A stretch of DNA of 64,000 nucleotides, from NCBI RefSeq assembly GCF_037975245.1, contig NC_092566.1, positions 14,121,001-14,185,000 of the forward strand, written 5' to 3'. Source of the stretch: Apostichopus japonicus. Lineage: Eukaryota; Echinodermata; Holothuroidea; Aspidochirotida; Stichopodidae. The notes beneath the pieces are model-generated. The model was not told the origin of the DNA, made no database searches, and saw only the letters and a list, made by a program, of their open reading frames with translations. Positions within the stretch are counted from its first letter, which is position 1, and each line of letters starts with the position of its first letter. The position numbers and the translations under genes are program-made. Below are positions 13,501 through 25,500 of this stretch, one piece after another.

Positions 13501-16500
13501 AAGATTGATATGCCCTATGCAGCCTGGCTGCAGGTTGCTGACTGCAAGGCACAAAAGATTAATATGTCATATACAGCCTGGCTGCAGGATGCTGTCTGCA
13601 AGGCACAAAAGATTATTATGCCCTATACAGCCTGGCTGCAGGATACTGACTACAAGGCATAGAAGATTAATATGTCCTATGCAGCCTGGCTGCAGGATGC
13701 TGACTGCAAGGCACAAAAGATTAATATGTACTATGCAGCCTGGCTGCAGGATGCTGACTGCAAGGCACAAAAGATTAATATGTCCTATACAGCCTGGCTG
13801 CAGGATGCTGACTGCAAGGCACAAAAGAATAATATGCCCTATGCAGCCTGGCTGCAGGATGCTGACTGCAAGGCACAAAAGATTAACATGCCCTATACAG
13901 ACTGGCTGCAGGATGCTGATTGCAAGGCACAACAAATTAATATGTCCTATACAGCCTGGTTGCAGGATGCTGACTGCAAGGCACAAAAGATTAATATGCA
14001 CTATACAGCCTGGCTGCAGGATGCTAACTGCAAGGCACAAAAGATTAATATGCCCTATGCAGCCTAGCTGCAGGATGCTGACTACAAGGCACAAAAGAAT
14101 AATATGCCCTATGCAGCCTGGCTGCAGGATACTGACTGCAAGGCACGAAAGATTAATATGCCCTATACAGCCTGGCTGCAGGATGCTAACTGCAAGGCAC
14201 AAAAGATTAATATGTCCTAAACAGCCTGGCTGCAGGTTGCTGTAGCCTGGCTGCATGATGATGCAGCCCCCCTCAGCTGCCTACTTTTCACATGGTATCT
14301 ATCAAGTGATACTTTACCACATCAATCACGCTTTGCATTTTTTTCTTTCTAATAGCTGGAAATGAAGATGGGTTTTTCATGATTGACAGAGCAACAGGAG
14401 ATATTATTACACTGAGAGAGTTGGACTATGAGAATCAAACTACCCATAGTATCGTGGTTAAAGCCACTGGCAAGGACTCCTGTACCTTTAATGCTTCAAC
14501 CTCTCTGGAAAATGATGCAACCCTTAAGACGGTGGTGATATCATTGAACAATCTTGATGACAATCCAGTAAGGTTTCTGGAACAATTTATTATGGCAGGT
14601 AGGACTGCAGAGTTAACAGCTTTTAGTTTTCATGTATAACAACTTGCAAAATATGTTGATGACACGTAGGGAACTGAAGTGGTCAACAGCTGGGTGGTGA
14701 AATATTGGCAGCAATGATATACCAGAATTGAAAGCTACATTAGTTATTTCACAGTAATTTTGTGACATTCTGACCCAGTGGCATGCACAGAATTTTAAAG
14801 GTGGGAGGGGGGGGGGGAGCAAGTTCTAAACTCCCATGAATGATTTAGGTTGGGCTGAACCTACATCGTAGGGGCCAGAGGCAAATGAAGGACTTTATTA
14901 AGGAGCTGGTGTTACCCTAGGATCTTTGAAGTTGTCTCCTATGCAAGGGCATTTGGAGCTCCCCAGGACACAAATTAAACTTTAGATTTGAAGTGCTGAA
15001 TGTGAAAATTCTACCTACTGAATCTGTTCCCCCCGACTGATGGTGGGGTCTGCCACTGTTCCAACTACACCAGAATGCAGTTTTAATTATACAAGACTAG
15101 AGCAGGAACATTGCTTAGAAAACAATGATAGTACTTTTAAACAGACAATAGATGCATGCACTATGACAGTACAAATAAGACAATAGATTACAGACGACAA
15201 TGACGGTATCCAATTATACAATAACACATCAATAATTTGAAATAGTACAATAGGAAACACAGAAAAGCATAACATTATGACACAAAATAATAACATAATG
15301 TATAAGATATATATATTATTATCACAGAAGATAATAAAATAATGCATAAGACAATAGTACTACACACAAGAAAGAAAGTATGAAATAATGCAATAGGAAA
15401 CATACAAAAGAATAACATTATCACACAAGACAATAAAGTAGTGTATAAGACAATAGTACTACACACAACAATGACAGTATGAAATAATGCAATAGGAAAC
15501 ACAGAAAAGCATAACATTATGACACAAAATAATAACATAATGTATAAGATATATATATTATTATCACAGAAGATAATAAAATAATGCATAAGACAATAGT
15601 ACTACACACAAGAAAGAAAGTATGAAATAATGCAATAGGAAACATACAAAAGAATAACATTATCACACAAGACAAAGTAATGTTTAAGACAATAGTTTTT
15701 CATACATCAATGACAGTTTAAAGGTAGAAGGTAGAAACATACACACATTGGCAGCATGGAATATAAACATGTACACACAATGATGGCAGTATCAAATAGA
15801 CAAACACGATGATGGTATGAAATATGTTAAATGTAAACAAGCTACCACAGTATTGGAAATTGACGGGAAAGGGAATTCGAAAGCCTGTCTTGATCCTCAA
15901 TATATTGTACAGTTAAACAGTTTGGTAAGTTGGCAATCTTGGCAGTTGAGATGGTGTCACATGTTGGTAATAGCTTGATTCACAACGACTGTAATGAAAT
16001 AGGAGAATGTCACCCAAACTGCCACTTTAGCAGACATTGGGAATGAAACCGTACAATCCTTGATAAATTGTTGAAATAGTTTAGCATATTATAACGATAT
16101 AATCATACCCAATGACAGTATCAGATTAGGAAATGTTGTGAAGCAAAACTGCTACAACTATGGAAATTGGGGCTTAATTAATAATACATAATTGTTGTAA
16201 AACTGTGTTATGTTTTGTGTTTGTTTCCTTGCAGGTGTTTCTCTGGAAGCCACTGTAGGCAGTACAGTTTTAATTGTCCAAACTATTGATCCTGATACAG
16301 GACTTCCTGGTGATGTTGTCTACTCAATTGATAACACTTTTTTTCTTGAAGGAGATTTAAGTCCAGAAATTGTGAATGGGGTGTAAGTTGCCTTCAGTAA
16401 TCCTTCAATGCAAAGTTTCTTTTGCCTAATTCCTTCTGTTTTGTCCATTATCTTTGTCTACTTTCCAACATCTATTCACCTAACCATAATCAGTATGAAT

Positions 16501-19500
16501 ATGCTATTTTTGTCACAAAACTTTCTAAGTTTTCTTGAGATACACCAAGGTATCATCTCTGACTATCATTACAACAACAGACTAGTGAAAACTGTCTGTT
16601 GTTAAGGTGGTAGCTTTAAAAGAATAATCCAGGTCAAAATTTCTCTTTGATGTGTTAAAAAGGAACATTATCTAAGCATTGAATGGAAATTTGCATTCAA
16701 TTCCTATGTACCGTTTTGAGATATTGACAGTTGAAGTTGCCACCTTTGGTACCAAAAGTGAACTTGGAGCAAACAGGTTTGACATCATTGTTGCACACTG
16801 ATAAGTAATGTTTTGTTTTCCTTTGAATATGACGTCTAATTTTATACTCCACAATTGGATGCTTCCAAAATGTGAATGTACCATGTAGGTATTGGTATTT
16901 TATAATCTTCACATCCCCTTTAGACAAACTAGAAACCCTATCCAATCAAAGGACATATCAATAGACTGAAAAAGCAAAACATTATTTGTCTGTGTGCAAC
17001 TATGACATCACACCTGCTTGCTTCAAGTTCACTTTTGGTAGAATATTGGATAACTTCAACTGTCAATATTCCAAAAATGGTACATAGGAATAGAATGCAA
17101 ATTTCACTAGAATGCTTAGATTATGTTCCTCTGTTACATATCAAAAAGAAATTTTTACCTGGACTATTCTTTTAAGTTGCTAATTTGATGGTAGCAGAAT
17201 TGAACTTAATTTCTCAAACAATTGGTTTAAAGCCTATTGATCATCTAGACAACTTAGAATGAATTTAGATGCATCATGTAGCTGGAATTCCTTCCATAGT
17301 GAAGAAAAGAAATGCATAACTTACGTTTTCTTCATTCTTGTAAACCAACAAATGTCAACTGCAGAATGACGCAATCTTCAACATCTCTCCTTTATACATG
17401 TTGTTATAATCTGAGTACATTTTCTGCATGTTATTTATCCAGCAATATTAATATTCTGCATATTTTTTGCTGATTGGACTGAATTTTAGGAGATTTTGAT
17501 GGTTCAGCTACAATCCAGGGAGTGTGGGTGTGTACAACTCCCCAACACCCCCCCACTCCCCAACACCCCCCCCCCACTCCCCAACCCCCCCCCCAAACAC
17601 AAAAAATGAAAAGATGTTTTAAGCACAACTTCGCTGGTAGAGCTTATTTTTAGCCTAGAAATACTTCAGAATTCACCACTTCACATTAACAATTTTCCAA
17701 AGGAAAACACCCAGACCCCTCTATTGGAAGTTGGTGAGCTACATTATTTTGGGTGAGTCTGGCACACCCAGTATCCGACAGGATTCAGAACCAAATCCAT
17801 TGCATTCTTTCTTTATATCACCTTTGAGTCATTTATCAGTCATGTGTATTCCTCTGTGGCTTATGATACATGATGTTAGTTCATTAATGTGTTCATTAAT
17901 TACTACAGTTTGTCTCGTGTTCTTTTTTCACGATTGTAGGTTTGCCATCGACCCTGATACAGGTCGCATCATCACAAACAGAGAATTTATTCGGGACGAC
18001 CAGAGGGGAGTTTTCCAACTGAAGGTCCTTGCTCTGTCTGCAATGGTCAATACTTCCACGGTAGTAAATGTGAGTATTGGATCTCGGCCTTTCAATATAT
18101 TTAATTGCTCCCTCAAAGCATGAGTGGTAATTAATTATTTACATATTTAAATTGTTTTACATAAGTGAGAAAGGGTTTTTCGCAATCCTCACTTTATGGA
18201 ACAGATTGGATGTGTATTACGCAGTGTTGTTCCCATCCTCGTTTGTGTGGGGCAATATATCTCCTGATATGCCTAAACCATCATCCTATCTATGGGACTG
18301 CATGGGTAGGGTTGGATGGATGGATGGATGGATGGCCCTGGGGTATTCAACAGTTCTTGAACTCTTGTATGATGTAGAAGTTATATAATGCTTGGTATGT
18401 TCTAGGTAGTCATATCACAGGTGTATGTGAATAAAACACTTAACACCAAAATAATCCACTCTTTGCAGTTATCAGACTTTGCATTAACATATGATGTTAA
18501 ATTTGTATATATTTATACATCATTAACTTTTGTCATTTAATTAGATTGCAGATTAATAATTTGAACCTAAGTGGAAATTGTGATCAGTGACAGTGGTTTA
18601 AATTTGCCATACAGACTTTCCGATCACATTATGAACAAGTTGAACATGATATAATATATTCAGAGAAGCTGCAGTGAGATGTTACAAAATGAAAAATCAT
18701 ATCTGCATTCAAATAAAGGATCTTTGGTTGAACCATCAGAATATGTTATCAGAACAGTTTAGGTGTAACAGAATATCTTAGGCTTGTCTTTTTAAAAAAA
18801 AAATGAATTTTGTAATTATTTTTGTAATTATAAATTTTTAAGTAATCAGATAACATATAAGGCCTTAATTTTAAGTTTGACAGTCTTTGATTGATTCAAG
18901 TCGTTTAACTTTGTGCTGTATTAGTTGCCGATCAGAGGTATGCAAATTTCAAATATTTGACATTTTCCATCAAATCAGCAAGCATTCGCCAAGAAGATAT
19001 GATATTATCATGGATACGTAGGAGAAATATGACTCTGTTTGTTTGGAATGGATAATCTTGCTTAAATTGTGGAATGAATATCAGCACATCTTACCTCAAC
19101 CTTATAGATAGATAGAATATATATAGGTACTTTCAAAGCCCACCTTCTATCTTTGCCGATATGACGTAGACATGCTCAAGTGCATGGGATGGTGAGAAAC
19201 AAACAAAAACTTACACATTTACTTCATTATAAAATTTAACGTTTTTAGAAGAGAATATGTGCTAAAGGTGACCTTTGAATCAATATGTGTTGATTTTGGG
19301 TAGGGGATAGTCATAGAGTTCCAGAGCTTTGACCTACAAAAGGCAAACGCTTTAGTTTCAAATTTGGTACATACCCTTGGGTAAAACAAAGGAACAGGGT
19401 AGCCTGGCGAGAAACATGTATAAGGTTCTTCAGGTAACCACAAGCAGCATTTGTCAACACATTTTTGGACAAACAACAGGATTTTAAAGTTAATATGACC

Positions 19501-22500
19501 TTTGACAGGGAGCCAATGAAACTTCTTTATAAGTGGTAGAGACATCATCCTTTCTTCTACGGAGAAAGAGAACACACTAGCAGCACTATTCTATGTATAG
19601 ATATGATCATGTGGTTACTAACTTACAGATTTGTTTGTAATTAATGGGGATAATAGGCCTACCTGACAGCATCATTAGTGCAGATTAAATCTAAGTAGCT
19701 ATAGCTCGTTTTTTTGTGATTATGTAAAATAAATTGATTTTTTTTTCTTTTTCTTGAGACATCTCACAGACCACATAAAAATCACTGGCGGATTTGTTTA
19801 TTTGTTATTACATGCTAGTATTTTCCTTGAAAAAATAGCTGTAAAATGATGTACAACTGAGAGAATGTCTCTAATAATTGTCCTTTCCAGGTTCATGTTT
19901 TTGATAGCAGTCAACAAGTGATTCTGGAAGTTCTTGACACTGTCGACAATGTGAGGAGAGATCGAGAAGAGTACATACGGTAATGATCGTTGTCACTCTC
20001 AGTTTTGGTTATTACCGTAGGAGGATTCAATCATTATTGCATTCCACCAATCCATAACACTGTTAAACTGATATAAACTTACGTAAACCCTGGAAAAACA
20101 CGGTTTTAGAAACGATATAGCCTTTTTTTGTTTCAAATGTGTTGTGCGATGTGATAGAAAATTGGGTCTTTTGCAAGTTAACAACTAAATGTTTCATTCA
20201 TAACAGAGATAGATTTGCTAGCCTGTAAACATGCATTATAATGAGACATGTTCACAAAATAGTGTTGATTGGGTAGTAATAAACACTCCATAGGCACATA
20301 GGTACAGGGTAAAGAGGATGGTGGAGGCGCTGCTCTTAAAGAATGAGAGGCAAGTAAATGTATCATAGGATCGATCGTCAGTGATGCCAGATATAGGTTG
20401 CCAAAGAAGATGAAATCATGTATATACTCTGTAGAAAATATGATTTTAACAGTTTCAAATTTCCAAGGTCAACACTTTAACTGCTACAGTAGCAAACCTT
20501 GTTGTCAAACTTTGTTGTTGATAAAACACAGAAAACCTTTCGTGTTTAATAAGCAGCTTTCTGAGTTACTTTCTGTAAGTTAGTCAGCAGCTTGACATGT
20601 CAGTTTTCATGTCATCTGATAAAATTGATAAAATTGAAACATTTGAAGTTGTCCAACCTGTGTTTTGCATTTTGACTCTACCCCTGGTAATTTCTTGATC
20701 TCTACATTTTAGTTCATAGCGCTATGAGGGTAATGAGGGCCCCTCATAGATATCTTCTTATGTTTAAAGACTCCTTGTTGCTGATTTATTGCTTACATGC
20801 TCCTGACTGTCATTGGAACTTGACATTTATCATCCTCCATTTTACTCATAAGGTTCCTTTTTAGCAATTAAAGCAGTATTTTGTGTCCTTTTCTATGGTT
20901 TTTCTCAACCTCACTGATTCCACGATGCCATAACGACATACATAACTAGCTTATCAATTCAAATCTTTCTTCAAATGGTGGCAAAGTCGAAAAATTTACA
21001 ACTTTCAACTTTGTTTTTCTCAAAGATATTTTCCGTTGGGATCCAATTAAACCTCGCCTATAATATGAATATTTAAAAGCTACGAACGTCATTGGCCAAT
21101 ACGTAATACAACACCATGCTTGATTTGTGTAGATTGTCTATGGCAGTTGTACCAGGGAGCTGTTAGAGTCCAGCTCGCTGGTTGTATCAAGTTACCAACT
21201 CGACGTTTGAATCTATTTTTAGCAAAGGCTCTTAACTAAACCTGCATCTCTGATTGGTTGGATTCAAACTAGTGGGGTTGGGGGAACTGTATTTGATTAA
21301 TATAAAATGTGGAATTTGTCGGTAGACACTTTTCTCATTATCTGCAAATGTCCTTAATTACTAGCCATTTAAGGCTTTTGGCATGGAAGAAAACTTGGCT
21401 AATATCTTAGCTTGCTGTTTTGTGATTGATATATGTAAAAAAATCGATGGACTTGTCAAAAAAGTGGAAAACAGCGACAAAATGCTGCTTTAAACTATAA
21501 ACCAATCTGCCATTCTACATTTGTGAATTTGCCTGTTTGTCTCAATCTTGAAGAGTATCCTTGGTCGCTGGGTGGAAAGTTTGAATCTTCTAAATCTTAT
21601 CCATTCACCTAGTACACAGCTGCTTTCTCGGTAATTTATTCACTCTTGCAACTTGGATCAACACAGTTTTTTTCATTTCATGGTTCTGATAAAATAAAAA
21701 AAAATAAGAAGAAATGACTAGACTCTACCACAAACTTGTTTGAGTTTGTAACACAAAATTAGCAGGCTTGTTTTCATTCTTCTGAATTAGTAATAATTTA
21801 TCATAATTGTCATGATTTATATAATAACAAAGATCTTCTTTCTCCATGTAGGATGTTGATGAGAATTACCTGTGGTACCGTGTTTATCGACGAAATAAGT
21901 GTTTTTCTCGACAACGGACAGCCAGACGGGACAAGAACGATGATTGTATTCCATGTCAGAGATTCCAAAAGCGGGGAGATATTTACGTCTCAAACTGTCA
22001 TCAGGTAAAATATAACCCAAAAAAAGGCATTATTAAATAATTGATTTATATCATTGTCATCCAATGTGAAGAAAGTTCTGTTATTTTACTTCATAACTCA
22101 AGTAACCCAACGCATCTGCCTGGCTAACTCAGTCGGTAGAGCGTGAGACACTTAATCTCTGGGTTGTGGGTTCGAGCTTCACATTGGGTGAAGTTTTTGC
22201 AGGCACAGGCAGATTGGACAGTCACATATCAATTTCCCTTCATGCCGTGAAAGTGTCCATTAGCTATAGGTTGCATCCAAAAACCCGCCGTTTGTACTGA
22301 ACGGCAGGTTTTTTCCAGTTGGTTAGCTGAGTGATCAGTCCCATCTTTTCGCACCTTAGTTGAGCTGCCTATTTGTCTACTATGCAACTCATCACACAGC
22401 TAGTAGCCAAATCACTATCAGATCAAAGCAGACATGGCAAGGTGTGAACAAATCAACTCTTCCCAACTCACCAGTCTGTTTGCAGGAGAGATAAAGTTTC

Positions 22501-25500
22501 AGTAAGTTGAGGTCAAGAGAGCTGCAAAATGCAACCTATGGTTAATAGACTAATTCTCGTCATGTTCGCTCGCTCCCCTGCAGCAGTAAGCTGAAGCGAG
22601 AGAAACATCTTCAGCTTCCTATGGCTTCATCATATAGACCCAACTTCAACTTGCCATTACTACAAAGACTTTCTTTGTTTAATGAGCTTGAAGAGGAACA
22701 TGCTTTTGTTAAAGAGTTAATTTTTCTTACATTGAAAGACTGTTTTATGACCGGACTTGGGGGCTTAAAGAGAAAAGACTCTTCTTTGATACACATTTAA
22801 GTAGACTCCCCTATTCAAATTTACACAATGAACTATGCTAATGGTAACCCATTTAATGGTGAAGGTTTCAAGAGCATCATTTCGCTCATTTTATCCTCTC
22901 GTTTTAAAGCGATTATCGATTTCCTTGTAAAGGATTTGGATAGATAGAGAAGTTATCTTTCAGGAAATGTTACAATGATTCTAATTGGTTGAGGTTTGCC
23001 ACCGGGACAAGATGTTGGCAGATCAGTTCTTTTAAATTTGCTTGAAGCAAGTCCCTCCAAATCATGTCAGCAGAGCAGATTTATAACATTATAACAATGC
23101 AAGTGTGTGTACATCCACTCCATAGGTTTTAGTACAGCAGCTATGAATCATAGATCTAACTGATAAATGCCAAAATTTTTGGTGATTTAAGTGTACAAAT
23201 TTAATGCCACTAGGAACTAACATGGAGTACAATATCTGCCCCAGAATAATTAGGTTCGCGGTTCAAATTCTCACCAAGAACAAGATTCTCTGTACCTGTT
23301 TAAGAAAATTGCTGCTTTGCAGTATTGTGTAAGCAGATTCTCTTCCATGGATGTGGTATTTCTGATTTGAGAATTGGGAAGTGGGCTTTGGTTATGTTCT
23401 TTCAATGGTTTGGAAGCAAGTTCCTGCTCAATAGCTGCACTGAAGTGATTATGAATGGGGTACCTCCCCCCCCCCTCCCTCAGTATTTAAGAAAGTTGTC
23501 AGATACAGAGAAGTAATTGTTGGAGCAGGTGTGCATGGAGAGTATTGGTACTTGTAATATTTTAGAAAGCCAAACCATGCATCACACACTGTCAAATTTC
23601 AATCAAAGATCATTTCACTATATGAAGAGAATTTTTACCTCACAGAGGCGTGGAGTTGAAGCTAAATACTGGTACACACCTCAATAACTGGGAATAATAA
23701 GTTAGGAGGGTAGAACCTCCAGGAGGCTCCAGCAAAAATATCCTTCAAAACTTTGATCAATGTAAAGGATGGTAAAATTGGACACAATACTAGTAAGGTA
23801 GACTAGAATTGACAATGTATTAAATGGAGAAAATGCATTGAAAGACTGATGGAGCCATCGACAGAAAATGGCGTTGTAATTCTTGTAAGTTTTCTGCGCA
23901 CATATTTAGTTCTATATCTGTATGTTTTTTTGATGCCCTATTAAAGTGCATTTCATTCTATACTTTAAACTCTGCAGTAAACTTGAAGAGAATAGAGAGA
24001 ATGGTGGTGATCTGCCGATACTCAGCGGTGGGGTGGTTGGTGTTGTAAGTATATCTCTGAGATTTATAAGAGCTTTTCATCGGAAATCACTCTTGTTTTT
24101 TTTTCGTGTTCCTTCATAGACCGACAAGAACTGGTCCTTAAAATGTATTAGCAATCTGCAAAATATTACATATGGCAGATAATATACACCTGGCCAGAGT
24201 GCTGTCACACTAGATCTTGAGCAGGGCATCTGATCCGGAACAGATCTTCCCCTGGAGATCAAGTTCCTAGTGTAAAAGCTCTTGTACACAGGATCTGACA
24301 TTAAGATCATAATCCTTGTTTTTTGGGCGAGATCAAATACAGAGCTCGAGATCAAAATAACAAATCTTATAGTTCCCTGGATCGAGGTATCCCAAGTTCA
24401 CCGTGACATATAACGACGTGTCCTGTTTCTGCATGGCCCCACACTGTGTGTATCTGACAAAAGGGTGCATGCAAATATTACATGTAGTAAGAGCGGCGTA
24501 GCAATTGCTGTGTCCTTCATAACTTCCTGATCACCTGGTTGCTGCTTGGTTGTCCGCAGAGGAGATCGATGAAAAAGCAGAGCGAAACATTTGTGATTTT
24601 GTAAACACACTCTTAAGGTCGGCGGATCGAGTGTGAAATCATTTCTAAATATTAGCTCACTTAGATTGATTGGCCTATATGGCACCTGTTCAAAATACCC
24701 ATGGGCTAGCACACCTGGAAGGCAATTCCATCTTCGCCCAATATCACTTGGAAGGTACGTAAATTTTGCTTGGAATCTACAACGTAACTAATTTTTTTCT
24801 TTATGCAGCCGACCGGCACAGGAGCATCTGCCAGTCGACTTCGCTTCCTTGGCTTCGTATTTCTCCTTCTTGGTGCGTTCATCCTGCTTGGAGCCCTTCT
24901 ATTAATTTGTGGGATATGCTGCCTCCCTATCTGGTAAAAAGTTTAATCTTTGTCTTTCAAAGTTGCTATTTGCATTTGATTTTGATCAAAGAACAGCAAA
25001 AAATTCAATTCCGAGAGATTTTAAAATCTTGTAGCAATGTGTTTTGTTTAAATAATTGTCACATTCTATTTCAAGTAATGAAGAAACTGTTGATATATCT
25101 CGTAAAATGTTTCTGATTTGTTTCATTATTGGAAAAGTGTCATCGAAATATTAATGCTTGAAATATCAAAGAGGATTACTGATACCTAGCTAATAACATG
25201 ACAGGTTTTGATACTAAACATTGTTATTATTTTAACACTGTTGAATTCTCAATACCCATTTCCTACTAATGTAGATGTAACGATATTGGCTATAATAGCA
25301 CTTTTATTTGGCTATAATAGCACTTTTATTTGGCAATAATAGCACTTTTATTTAGCTATAATAGCACTTTTATTTAGCTATAATAGCATTTTAATTTGTA
25401 CCCTGCCTGGTGAAGCTGGGCATAAATATGTTTCTTGTTTATAATGTTTTACCAAATTTCCAACGTCAAAATAAATTTATAAAGCCCTAGTCTGAATGCA

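Noticed and set aside
12271-14256. Many long open frames on both strands across the 54-bp array
   Set aside because: They follow from a repeat unit divisible by three, overlap each other on both strands, lie inside an intron of a well-supported gene and have no splice or start context.
12190-14258. Direct repeats resembling a CRISPR array
   Set aside because: Units are contiguous without unique spacers and the genome is eukaryotic.
15087-15589. Two similar minus-strand frames (IFCDNNIYILYIMLLFCVIM) resembling membrane peptides
   Set aside because: They are the 242-bp direct repeat of AT-rich DNA read in a frame without stops; no codon or domain evidence.
22281-22315. GC hairpin followed by T residues, like a bacterial terminator
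   Set aside because: It lies in a eukaryotic intron within a possible MITE; intrinsic terminators do not apply.
24140-24400. GATC-rich stretch with partly mirrored CACTAGATCTTGA / TCAAGTTCCTAGTG
   Set aside because: Possibly an old repeat, but ends and class could not be defined.
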